NCBI GenBank assembly: GCA_905208635.1
Contig: CAJLPX010000022.1
Span: 1 to 32,021 of the forward strand
DNA length: 32,021 nucleotides
Direction: 5' to 3'
From: an uncultured Collinsella sp.
GTDB lineage: Bacteria; Actinomycetota; Coriobacteriia; Coriobacteriales; Coriobacteriaceae
Part shown: positions 22,537 to 29,829 of the stretch, in pieces
How positions within the stretch are numbered: the stretch's first letter is position 1
How the letters are laid out: every line of letters begins with the position of its first letter
Position numbers and translations under genes: made by a program
Notes under the pieces: generated by a model
The model's input: the letters and a program-made list of their open reading frames with translations, nothing else
Databases searched by the model: none
Told to the model about the DNA's origin: nothing

Positions 22537-23160
22537 TTACGCGTTGACGGCCATCGAGTGCTGGCCTGACTTTTCCAAGTACTCGGCAAACTTGGCTTCG
22601 TCGCCCTTGTTCTGGTACTGCAGGGCCAGCAGGTACTCCAAGCGGCAGCGCTTGACCGGGTCGTCGCCGACATCCTCGAGCATGCGCTCCAGCTCGGGAA
22701 TGTCGTTGTGACGCTTGAGGATCATAGTGTCGTACATCAGCTGGCACTCGTGCGCGACCGCCTCGGCCTGACCGCCCTCAAAGCCCTTGATTTCGTGCAG
22801 CAGCTCCTTGGACTTTTTGCGGTCCTCCTGGCCAACGTAGTAGTTAAAGGCCTTGATCACCAGGTCGACGCGCTGCATCTTGGGCAGGTTGAGTCCCAGC
22901 AGCAGGTCGAACATCTCGCCGGCGCGCTCGTGGTCCTCGCGCAGCAGATAGGAGTTTAGACGCAGGTAGTCGCGGTTGTAGCGCGGGTACAGCATGCTGG
23001 TGAGTTTGCCGTCGAGCAAACGATCGAACTCGGCCCACTGTTTGGCGGCCATCAACTGTTGCAGGCGTTTAAACGTAGTGCGTTTTTTGACGCTAAAGAA
23101 CACCGATACGGCGATACAGATGATAACGACGGCGGTCCAGAGTGTGCGGGAATCGGGCAT
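22537..23160 (-). CDS. Membrane-anchored helical-repeat protein, unrecognised
   Basis: A 207-residue protein I do not recognise. An N-terminal hydrophobic helix (about residues 8-24, with basic residues directly after it) should anchor it in the membrane with the rest in the cytosol. The remaining 175 residues are predicted all-helical with repeated patterns such as AKQWAEFDRLL, REDHERAGEMFDLLL and ALQYQNKGDEAKFAEYL, which look like TPR-type helical pairs and suggest a protein-binding scaffold. AAGGAT lies upstream of the ATG on the minus strand, with a perfect TATAAT at 23216-23221 about 56 bp further up. tRNA-Leu follows and may share the transcript. Confidence 0.8.
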   Translation of the reverse strand: MPDSRTLWTAVVIICIAVSVFFSVKKRTTFKRLQQLMAAKQWAEFDRLLDGKLTSMLYPRYNRDYLRLNSYLLREDHERAGEMFDLLLGLNLPKMQRVDLVIKAFNYYVGQEDRKKSKELLHEIKGFEGGQAEAVAHECQLMYDTMILKRHNDIPELERMLEDVGDDPVKRCRLEYLLALQYQNKGDEAKFAEYLEKSGQHSMAVNA

Positions 23161-23215
23161 ATTGGGATCCTTAGTCGCTCATATAGCGAGCGGTATGACA
23201 ACACGTACTAGATGT

Positions 23216-23221
23216 ATTATA
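23216..23221 (-). promoter_or_regulatory. -10 box for the helical-repeat gene
   Basis: A perfect TATAAT on the minus strand, with transcription predicted to start near 23209, about 50 nt before the ATG at 23160. No strong -35 is visible. The divergent PTS gene may use TACACT at 23284-23289 (+) as its -10. Confidence 0.55.
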
Positions 23222-23323
23222 CGCAGCGCGCAAGCAAACTGGCATAAAAGCTCATCGAGGCTGAGTGCCATCGCTCGCTGCGGTACACTTACCTAAAGTA
23301 AACCATGAAGGGAGACATTACCT

Positions 23324-23611
23324 ATGAAGAAGATCGTTTTGGCTTGCGGTGCTGGCGCTGCTACTTCCACGCTCGTTGCCCAGAAGGTCGCTACCATGCT
23401 CGACGCCAACGGTTATGCCGGCAAGTATGAGATCGTGCAGTGCGCCATCTCTGAGGCCAAGGACGCTTGCGACGAGGGCGCCGACCTGCTGATCGCCACC
23501 ACCGTTGCCCCCGAGGGCCTCACCTGCCCGTACGTGAGCGGCGTGCCCTTCATGACCGGCATGAACCGCGTCGCTGCCGAGAAGGCCGTCCTCGACGTCA
23601 TGGCTCAGTAG
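23324..23611 (+). CDS. PTS sugar transporter EIIB component, galactitol (GatB) type
   Basis: A 95-residue cytosolic phosphocarrier. The phospho-cysteine is C8 in LACGAGAATST, the GatB-type P-loop; FMTGMNRVAAEKAVLDVM ends the domain. EIIB receives phosphate from EIIA and passes it to a sugar bound by EIIC. No EIIA, EIIC or sugar-catabolic gene is adjacent, so this is an orphan unit whose partners must be elsewhere or which has a regulatory role. AGGGAG lies 10 nt before ATG 23324. The VOC protein follows after 11 bp. Confidence 0.9.
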   Translation: MKKIVLACGAGAATSTLVAQKVATMLDANGYAGKYEIVQCAISEAKDACDEGADLLIATTVAPEGLTCPYVSGVPFMTGMNRVAAEKAVLDVMAQ

Positions 23612-23622
23612 GCGCTGCCTGC

Positions 23623-23997
23623 ATGAGTGAGCAGAACGCCAATCCGGTTGAGCTCTTTGGCATGCGCGTTGCCCATGTGGGCATTAACGCTGCCGATCCG
23701 GCAGACGCCCTGGAGATCGCGGAGCTGTTCTCGACGATGATGGGCCTGCCCGTCATCGAGACCCCGGTTTCGTACTTCAACGATTCGCTGGTCGAGGCCA
23801 TGAAGCAGAACGGTCGTGGCGCTAAGGGCCACATCGGCTTTGCCGTCAACGACATCGATGCGGCCGAGAAGTGGTTTGCCGAGCGCGGGCTCGAGGTCAA
23901 CGAGGAGTCGCGCGTGCTGCTGCCCGACGGCGGCACCAAGCTCGTGTACTTTAAGCGCGAGTTCGCCGGCTTCGCCGTGCACCTGTGCCGCGAGTAG
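23623..23997 (+). CDS. VOC-superfamily (glyoxalase-like) protein
   Basis: A 124-residue protein of the vicinal-oxygen-chelate fold: two beta-alpha-beta-beta-beta units, with RVAHVGINAAD (H18) starting the first and KGHIGFAVNDIDAAEKWFAERGL starting the second, then KLVYFKREFAGFAVHL. Members include glyoxalase I, epimerases and dioxygenases; the substrate here is not clear. Coupling to a sugar-PTS EIIB suggests a step in sugar or sugar-acid catabolism. ATG 23623 lacks a good ribosome-binding site and sits 11 nt after the EIIB stop, so translation is probably coupled. A terminator follows. Confidence 0.75.
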   Translation: MSEQNANPVELFGMRVAHVGINAADPADALEIAELFSTMMGLPVIETPVSYFNDSLVEAMKQNGRGAKGHIGFAVNDIDAAEKWFAERGLEVNEESRVLLPDGGTKLVYFKREFAGFAVHLCRE

Positions 23998-24021
23998 CGC
24001 ACAAGCTGCTATAGCTAGCAA

Positions 24022-24053
24022 AAAGGGATAGAGCCGCGTGGCCCTATCCCTTT
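24022..24053. terminator. Bidirectional terminator between the VOC gene and the sensor kinase
   Basis: Arms 24022-24035 and 24040-24053 form a 14-position stem (one A-C mismatch) with loop GCGT. On the plus strand it is followed by a T-rich tail (TTTATTTAT); on the minus strand by TTTTT. It serves both convergent transcripts. Confidence 0.9.
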
Positions 24054-24073
24054 ATTTATGCCGAGGGGCATCC

Positions 24074-25369
24074 CTACCGTGGTAGGCGAATCGTAAAGCG
24101 GCTGCCGACGCCCTCGACTGAGGTCACGCCAATGACACCGCCATGGCTATCGACGATCCACTTGGCAATGGCAAGCCCCAGACCCGAGCCCTGCGCGCCG
24201 GCATCGCGTGCGTTGTCGGCGCGGTAGAACCGTTCAAAAGCGTGAGCTGCGGATTCCTGGTTCATGCCGATGCCCTCGTCCTCAACACTTATGTCGATCG
24301 CACCCGTGCCCGCACCGGGCGTTATACCAAATGTGACGGTTGTTCCCGCACCCGAGTACTTGGCGGCGTTTTGCACGATCACGCGCAGAGCCTGCTTCAC
24401 GAGCGCCACGTCGACGGGCGCGTCGCAGCGCGGGTCGCTGACAAGCGCTGCGTCAAAGGCCAGTCGATACGTGTGCTCGGTATCAATCATCTGCGATTCC
24501 TCGCACACCTCGCCAACGAGTGCGGCCAGGTTGGTATGCGCACGCCGCAGGACCGTGCGCCCGGCATCTCCGCGCGCCAAAAACAGCAGCTGCTCCACGA
24601 GCTCCTGCATGTGCTCGCTTTCGGCCTTGAGAGACGAGATGGACTCCGCCAGCACGTCCGGGTCGTCTTTGCCCCAGCGGTCGAGCATGTTCACGTAGCC
24701 CTGAATCACCGCGATGGGCGTGCGCAGCTCGTGGCTTGCATCGTTGACAAAGCGCATCTGCTGCAGCTTGGCCTCTTGCATCTGGCGCAGCAGGCGGTTG
24801 AGTGCAACCTCGATGCTTGCCAGGTCGGCGTCGCCGGTGGTGACGCTCGGCGAGTCGACGCTTGCTCGCTCGATGGCCTGCTCCAGTGTTTCCATCTTGC
24901 CGCTGGAGAGTTGCATGCGGCCGAGCTCGTCCACGCGTAGGGCCAAGTCGTTGAGCGGTGCCATGGTACGGCGTACGCGGCGGGTGCCGCCGAGCATGTT
25001 GAGCACGCTGATGACTTGCCAGCCTGCAACGACAAGGTAGAGAGGCCATAGCGCCATGAGGTCCTGTGCAAGAGGGAAGGTCTTAGTGGTACGCGCAAGC
25101 TCGACGGTATAGGTGAGTGTGGTCAGGTCCCAGCCGCGCGCGGGCGTCAGCGACATGCCGTGAATGGTGGCGCCGGGAATCCAGCCTGCGGTAAACGCGC
25201 TGTCGGGCAGCGTCTGGTTGTATCCATAGACGAGGATCGCCGCCGCAATCACCATCAGCAGCAGATCGAGCCAGACGTAGCTCATCAGGCGGCGCCACAT
25301 ATAGCCCCAGTTGATGGCGCGGGCGATGGAGGTGACGCGCTTAGCCTCGGCGTTACGCACGGCAGACAT
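24074..25369 (-). CDS. Sensor histidine kinase (HisKA/HATPase)
   Basis: A 431-residue membrane kinase. Two transmembrane helices (about 31-50 and 105-126) flank a short extracytoplasmic sensor of about 55 residues. A HAMP-like segment leads to the dimerisation domain with phosphoacceptor H213 in NDASHELRTPI, then the ATP-binding domain with N box (QNAAKYS), G1 (DEGIGM) and G2 (GSGLGLAIAKW). ATG 25369 (minus) overlaps the response-regulator end by 17 bp; the frame is open further upstream but only as a shadow of that gene. It is the last gene of a DUF4342-regulator-kinase operon. The signal it senses is unknown. Confidence 0.93.
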   Translation of the reverse strand: MSAVRNAEAKRVTSIARAINWGYMWRRLMSYVWLDLLLMVIAAAILVYGYNQTLPDSAFTAGWIPGATIHGMSLTPARGWDLTTLTYTVELARTTKTFPLAQDLMALWPLYLVVAGWQVISVLNMLGGTRRVRRTMAPLNDLALRVDELGRMQLSSGKMETLEQAIERASVDSPSVTTGDADLASIEVALNRLLRQMQEAKLQQMRFVNDASHELRTPIAVIQGYVNMLDRWGKDDPDVLAESISSLKAESEHMQELVEQLLFLARGDAGRTVLRRAHTNLAALVGEVCEESQMIDTEHTYRLAFDAALVSDPRCDAPVDVALVKQALRVIVQNAAKYSGAGTTVTFGITPGAGTGAIDISVEDEGIGMNQESAAHAFERFYRADNARDAGAQGSGLGLAIAKWIVDSHGGVIGVTSVEGVGSRFTIRLPR

Positions 25370-26138
25370 AGCCCACCCCGCGCACGGTCTGGATGATGCG
25401 GGCGCTGCCGGCGTCTTCGATCTTGGCGCGCAGGTGCGCGATGTGCACGTCGACGTTGTTGGTGTCGCCCACGTATTCGTAGCCCAGCGCCTCGTGCGCG
25501 ATGCGCTCGCGCGTGAGTACGGTCTCAGCATGCGCCATAAGCAGGGCGAGAACGTCGAACTCGCGGGCCGTGAGCGCGATGGGCGAGCCTCCGACCGTGA
25601 CTTCGCGGCGGTTGGAGTCGAGCGCGACCGAGCCCACGGTAAGCGCGGCGGGGGAGGGCGTGGCAGCGGTCTGGGTCGTGTCGGTTGCCGGGAGCATTGT
25701 GGCGATACCGGCGGCCGTGCCGCTCGCTGCGCCGGCCCCGGCGCTGGCGTCGCCAACGCCCGAAGCCGCCCGCACGGCTTCCGAGCGCTTCAGCGCCACG
25801 CGGATCCGTGCGAACAGCTCCTCGATCGCAAACGGCTTGGTCAAGTAGTCGTCGGCGCCGGCATCGAGTCCGGCAACCTTGTCCATCACGGCATCGCGCG
25901 CGGTAACCATAATCACCGGCACATCCTTGTGCTTGCGGACACGCCGCAAGACCTCCATGCCGTTGAGCTGTGGTAACAGCACATCGAGCAGAATCAAATC
26001 GTAGTCGCGCTCCAGCGCCAGATCCACGGCGGTGCGGCCGTCGGCGGCGTGCTCCACCTGGTAGCCCTCGTGCTCCAGTTCGAGTGTCACAAAGCGGGCG
26101 ATTTTCTCCTCGTCCTCTACGATCAGGATCCGTGCCAT
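25353..26138 (-). CDS. OmpR-family response regulator with long Ala/Thr linker
   Basis: A 261-residue partner of the overlapping kinase. Receiver domain 1-118 with E8-D9-E10, phosphoacceptor D52 in LLDVLLPQLNG and K101 in LTKPF; winged helix about 168-258 with LTAREFDVLALL and the closing IIQTVRGVGYV. Between them lies an unusually long low-complexity linker (about 121-166) rich in Ala, Gly and Thr, compared with 10-20 residues in most relatives. The stop overlaps the kinase start. The DUF4342 gene lies 18 bp upstream, so all three are cotranscribed. Confidence 0.93.
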   Translation of the reverse strand: MARILIVEDEEKIARFVTLELEHEGYQVEHAADGRTAVDLALERDYDLILLDVLLPQLNGMEVLRRVRKHKDVPVIMVTARDAVMDKVAGLDAGADDYLTKPFAIEELFARIRVALKRSEAVRAASGVGDASAGAGAASGTAAGIATMLPATDTTQTAATPSPAALTVGSVALDSNRREVTVGGSPIALTAREFDVLALLMAHAETVLTRERIAHEALGYEYVGDTNNVDVHIAHLRAKIEDAGSARIIQTVRGVGYVCRA

Positions 26139-26156
26139 GCGTGCCCCCGTCTGCGA

Positions 26157-26699
26157 TTACTTGTCGTCGTTGAGATTTTGCTTGATGTCATCCGCGGCGT
26201 TGGCAGCGCTGTCCATAAGGTTGTTGATGCTGCCGGGCACGTCGCCGTCGCTGTCGATGCGGTAGCGCATGCCAAAGAACAGGCCAATTAGCATCAGCCA
26301 TATCGTGGCGCCCCAGGCAAACAGCGCGACAATTGGGATCAGGATGGGGATGTTGAGGATGATTGCATCGCGGCGCGTGGCGATAAACTTGGTGTCCAGG
26401 CTCAGACGGAAGAGCTTTTTGAGATACTCCCACACGCTGTCCATCTTCTTGGAGAAGTCGGTCTTTTCGCTCGACTTCTCGTAAGCGGCCTGCGCGGCGA
26501 CCATCTCGGCCGAGGGCTCATCGACTGGCGCGGACTCGGTGGCGGCGTGCGCCGACGTGGTCTGGGTCTTGCCCTGCGACTCGAGCCAAATGATGGCATC
26601 CAGTACGTTGCCGTCGGCGGCGTCGAGCGCGGCCTTGGCATCGGTGTAGCTCACGTTGCACTTGGTGCGGATGGTTTCAACTTTTTCGAGGTCGTCCAT
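26157..26699 (-). CDS. DUF4342 protein with UBA-like domain and membrane segment
   Basis: A 180-residue protein. Residues 1-45 form a UBA/EF-Ts-N-like three-helix domain (VETIRTKCNVSYTDAKAALDAADGNVLDAIIWLE), the core of DUF4342. A disordered acidic linker follows, then an amphipathic basic stretch and one long hydrophobic segment at about 113-143 that probably makes a hairpin or a single long membrane helix. The DUF4342 family has no established function. It leads an operon with the response regulator and kinase, suggesting it is a target or co-sensor in an envelope response. Promoter: TTGGCT/TATAAC at 26813-26840 on the minus strand. Confidence 0.85.
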   Translation of the reverse strand: MDDLEKVETIRTKCNVSYTDAKAALDAADGNVLDAIIWLESQGKTQTTSAHAATESAPVDEPSAEMVAAQAAYEKSSEKTDFSKKMDSVWEYLKKLFRLSLDTKFIATRRDAIILNIPILIPIVALFAWGATIWLMLIGLFFGMRYRIDSDGDVPGSINNLMDSAANAADDIKQNLNDDK

Positions 26700-26812
26700 G
26701 ACCTGTCCTTTCGTTCGATGGGCGCGACGCTGGGCGATTTGCCCGGGCGCGAGCGTTGCGTTCGGCGGCCTGCGTGGCGCCGCCTCGCCCTTGGTCGAAC
26801 TCTATAGTGCAG

Positions 26813-26840
26813 GTTATAGATTAAGCGATTCTTGAGCCAA
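26813..26840 (-). promoter_or_regulatory. Predicted promoter of the DUF4342-regulator-kinase operon
   Basis: On the minus strand, -35 TTGGCT (26835-26840), 16-bp spacer, -10 TATAAC (26813-26818). It lies in an AT-rich patch about 115 bp upstream of the DUF4342 start codon. Confidence 0.55.
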
Positions 26841-26908
26841 GATTAATGTTGGATGAGTTTTTGCACGGCGGTGGGGAAGGGAGAGGTGTCTTTTTGGATG
26901 GCTAGCAG

Positions 26909-27092
26909 CGAGGTCTAATACTTTTCCCGAGAAGTGAACGAGCTAAAACGGACCCCCGAAGCATCGACACTTTAAAGGTGCCGTTTCCCGCGGTTTCAAT
27001 GCTGAAATCCCACGATTTTGCCGCCGAAAAATGCGGCTGTTTCAGGGGTCCAAAAACAGCCGTTCACTTCTCGGGAAAAATATTAGACCTCG
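26909..27092. mobile_element. 184-bp MITE-like element with 32-bp terminal inverted repeats
   Basis: Arms 26909-26940 and 27061-27092 are inverted copies with a single mismatch over 32 bp. Inside, GGACCCC near 26950 and GGGGTCC near 27043 form a nested inverted pair, and smaller stems fill the centre. It encodes no credible protein; the 86-codon frame across it (26978-27238) has no ribosome-binding site. No clear target-site duplication flanks it. It could be a non-autonomous transposon relic or a structured RNA element. Confidence 0.65.
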
Positions 27093-27252
27093 ATAGCGGG
27101 GGATGGGGTGCCGGTGCAAAACGGCGTCAAGGGTTGGTCGAGCAGGCGGTTTCCCCATGGATGTCCGCACGGCATGTGACACTTAACCTGCCGTCCTGCT
27201 CTGCCGCGGCGGCGCGAATTCAAGCAACGACTCTCTAAGGAGCTCGATACCA

Positions 27253-27492
27253 ATGAGTGACAACGCAAGGCATCTCGCAAAGAAGTGCGTCAAGGACGCG
27301 GGGCCGTGCCTTGCGCTGTGCGTAGCCGGTGCAGCGGTCGCGCTGTTGGCTGTTCTGGGGCCATTCGACGTGCTCCGAAGTGCTAGCTCTCTGCACGTTT
27401 GCATGGCCCTTGCCGGCGCCATGATGACCGGTGGCGCGCTCGATTTGATCTTTTGGGTGCTCGACCCGTTTGGATGGAAGAACGAGGGGTAA
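27253..27492 (+). CDS. Small membrane protein, unrecognised
   Basis: A 79-residue hydrophobic protein with two probable membrane helices (about residues 17-38 and 47-70) and a basic N-terminus (NARHLAKKCVKD). It matches nothing I recognise. AAGGAG at 27236-27241 lies 11 nt before ATG 27253, a slightly long but usable spacing. It follows the MITE-like element and precedes the broken metallophosphoesterase by 85 bp. Function unknown. Confidence 0.6.
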   Translation: MSDNARHLAKKCVKDAGPCLALCVAGAAVALLAVLGPFDVLRSASSLHVCMALAGAMMTGGALDLIFWVLDPFGWKNEG

Positions 27493-27577
27493 GCCCTAAG
27501 GGATGGAAGGGCTGGAACGGTTGGCTTAGTGATCGTGCAGAATGTGGGCTAGCGACTTACAGGGAAGTGGTAATCCG

Positions 27578-28304
27578 ATGACGGTCTATGTGACGGGTGA
27601 TATTCACGGCGGTGCCGACATGCAAAAGCTGCGCGATTGGGACCTTGGGGATGGTCTGACGGGCGACGACTATCTAATCGTCGCGGGCGACTTTGGTTTT
27701 CCGTGGGATTTCTCTGCCGAGGAGTGCGCTGATATCGCGTGGCTCGAGTCGCGCCCCTATACCGTGCTGTTCGTCGACGGCAACCACGAACGCTTCGACC
27801 ATTGGGCGGAGCGCCCCATGGAGTTGTGGCACGGCGGACTGACGCAGCGCCTGTCGGACACTTCGCCCATCCGACGCCTGACGCGCGGCGAGATTTTTGA
27901 GCTCGACGGCTCAACGATCTTTACCATGGGCGGTGCCACGAGCGTGGATAAGGAATACCGCATTCCCTATTCCAGCTGGTGGCCGCAGGAGCTGCCGGAC
28001 GAGCGCAACTTTGAGGAGGCGCGGACAAAGCTCGACAGCGTGGGCTGGAAGGTCGACTACGTGATCACCCACACCTGCTCCACGCGCATGTTGTCGCCCA
28101 CGCTCTATCCGGCGCCCGGCTGGAATTATCCCGATGTCGATCGACTCACCACGTTTTTTTGACGAGCTGGAGGACCGTCTGGACTACAAGCGCTGGTACT
28201 ACGGGCATTTTCATCGGGATGTCAACCCGGCCGAGCGCCATACCGTGCTCTACGACTGCATCGTTCGCCTGGGCGACGAACTCCAATCCTGGGATATTGC
28301 GTAG
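27578..28304 (+). pseudogene. Metallophosphoesterase interrupted by a frameshift in a T7 tract
   Basis: The first frame (27578-28162, 194 codons) begins with MTVYVTGDIHGG and contains GDFGFPWD (D38), DGNHE (N69-H70) and ITHTCS, all calcineurin-like phosphoesterase motifs. It stops at TGA 28160-28162 directly after seven T residues (28154-28160). Removing one T joins it smoothly to the frame ending at TAG 28302-28304, which supplies DELEDRLDYKRWYYGHFHRDV with the essential metal-binding GHFH. The joined product would be 241 residues. Because the final metal ligands are lost in the first frame, the gene is inactive as read, unless slippage at the T tract restores it. A sequencing or assembly error is also possible. 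Confidence 0.8.
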
Positions 28305-28319
28305 AGGCGGGGAGACTGG

Positions 28320-29321
28320 CTACTCGACCGTTACAGTGATGTTCTCGCGATGCGCGCGGATGACATCCCAGCTAAAGTGCTCGACCAGCTGCTCGGCAGA
28401 ACGCGGCGTGGTGTCCGGTGCGATGCCCGTTTGCCCGGCGAGCCAGCCCAGCAGTGCCTCGGGTGTGCCAAAGCGGGTACGGAGCTCGCCCAGGTCTAGG
28501 TCGCGGTCGCGCTTGGAAAGGCGGCGGCCGTCCGGTGACATGAGCAGCGGAATATGTGCGTAGTGCGGTGTGGGCAGTCCCAGCAGATGCTGCAGGTAGA
28601 TCTGGCGCGGCGTGGAGCCCAGCAGGTCGCATCCGCGCACGACCTCGGTGACGCCCATGGCAGCGTCGTCGACTACCACGGCTAGCTGGTAGGCAAAAAC
28701 GCCGTCGCTGCGGCGCACCAAAAAGTCGCCGCACTCGGTGGCGAGTGCCTCGCATTGGGCTCCGTACGTGCGGTCAACGAATTCGATCACGTCGTCTGCG
28801 AGGTCGTCGACGGTGGGCACGCGCAGGCGTGTGGCTGGGGCGCGCAGGGCGCTGCGGCGGGCAACCTCCTCGGCAGAAAGGCCTCGGCAGGCGCCGCGGT
28901 AGATGGGCGTGCCGTCGCTGGTGTGCGGCGCGCTCGCGGCGTGGAGCTCGGCACGCGTGCAAAAGCAGGGATAGGTGAGGCCGGCACCCTGCAGCAGGTG
29001 CAGGGCGTCCTCGTACAGATCAAGGCGATCGTGCTGGTAGTAGGGGCCTTCGTCCCACTCGAGCCCCAGCCAAGCTAGGTCGTCAATCAATTGGGCGGCA
29101 AGTTCCGGGCGCTTGCAGCGATCGTCCAGGTCCTCGATGCGCAACACGATGCTGCCGCCCTGGCTGCGGGCCGAAAGCCACGCACACAGGCAACTGAACA
29201 CGTTGCCCAGGTGCATGCGGCCCGAGGGCGACGGGGCAAAGCGGCCCACGACGGGGGTGGGCGCTGCCGTTGCTGGTGCGTCCGCGGCGTGTGTTGCTAT
29301 GTTGCATGCGTTGATATCCAT
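28320..29321 (-). CDS. gluQ: Glutamyl-Q tRNA(Asp) synthetase
   Basis: A 333-residue class I synthetase-like enzyme that glutamylates queuosine in tRNA(Asp). It has the GluRS catalytic core: FAPSPSGRMHLGN (HIGH motif as HLGN, 37-40), RIEDLDDRC, the zinc-type CFC pair in YPCFCTRAEL, DFLVRRSDGVFAYQLAVVVDD and RRLSKRD (KMSKS motif). The anticodon-binding domain of true GluRS is absent, which fits GluQ, though the chain is about 30 residues longer than E. coli GluQ owing to an Ala/Thr-rich N-terminus. The ATG at 29321 has no Shine-Dalgarno site; TATACT lies 7 nt upstream, so the message is probably leaderless. Confidence 0.88.
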   Translation of the reverse strand: MDINACNIATHAADAPATAAPTPVVGRFAPSPSGRMHLGNVFSCLCAWLSARSQGGSIVLRIEDLDDRCKRPELAAQLIDDLAWLGLEWDEGPYYQHDRLDLYEDALHLLQGAGLTYPCFCTRAELHAASAPHTSDGTPIYRGACRGLSAEEVARRSALRAPATRLRVPTVDDLADDVIEFVDRTYGAQCEALATECGDFLVRRSDGVFAYQLAVVVDDAAMGVTEVVRGCDLLGSTPRQIYLQHLLGLPTPHYAHIPLLMSPDGRRLSKRDRDLDLGELRTRFGTPEALLGWLAGQTGIAPDTTPRSAEQLVEHFSWDVIRAHRENITVTVE

Positions 29322-29328
29322 GCGGACG

Positions 29329-29334
29329 AGTATA
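29329..29334 (-). promoter_or_regulatory. -10 box positioned for a leaderless gluQ transcript
   Basis: TATACT on the minus strand ends 7 nt before the gluQ ATG, placing the transcription start at or next to the start codon. No clear -35 is visible upstream. Confidence 0.45.
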
Positions 29335-29829
29335 GCGCGGGGCGCGGTGGGGGAGACGCTGCCGTGGCCTGCAAGTTGCCGAGGCCGCGCGTTGCGCGTG
29401 CCGGACCACCGGCTCGATAGCTCGATCGCCGCCCGCCAGCCCAACCCCTCAAACGACAGAAACCCCGGCAGCTCTTCGCAACTGCCGGGGTTTCCGCGGA
29501 AAAGGGGGACATGATCCTCAAGCGAACGGCAAAGGGGCAAACCGTTTTCGCTCAACTGCTTTATGCCCCTTGCTCGCGGACTCAATCAGTGCGCATGCGG
29601 CAACACAAAGCCGCTACACCTGTGACGGAGCTATGAAGTGGTATCTATTGCCGGAGCGGGCTATGCCAAGGAGTGTCCCAGATTGCCGGCAGATAAGGAA
29701 CGTCCCCAGGTGCCGGCCGCGGGCGTGACTTTCGTCCCGTTTGATACTCCGCTGGCCTAGATGTTCGTCATGTGCGCCCGTAAACGTGGGACAATGGCGT
29801 TGCTGGTATCACAGACAAAGGATGTGCCT
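29335..29829. other. Gene-free stretch with stacked hairpins between gluQ and the DUF2207 gene
   Basis: About 495 bp with no credible gene. It holds a perfect 13-bp hairpin (29459-29471 / 29482-29494, 10-nt loop), an 8-bp inverted pair AAGGGGCA/TGCCCCTT (29532-29539 / 29564-29571) nested with AGCGAA/TTCGCT-type arms, and the GTCCC double repeat at 29675-29717. A short frame from 29761 runs into the DUF2207 gene but starts without a ribosome-binding site. Confidence 0.6.
29675..29717 (+). repeat. GTCCC double element with GCCGGC stem
   Basis: Two 15-bp direct copies, 29675-29689 and 29702-29716, are 27 bp apart. GCCGGCA (29685-29691) and TGCCGGC (29711-29717) form a 7-bp stem around a 19-nt loop that contains GGAACGTCCCCAGG. 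The layout is the same as that at 31855-31896, where the loop is conserved but the stem sequence is different. Confidence 0.6.

Noticed and set aside
26978..27238. An 86-codon open frame crossing the MITE-like element.
   Set aside because: It reads through one arm of the inverted repeat, has no ribosome-binding site and shows no protein-like pattern.
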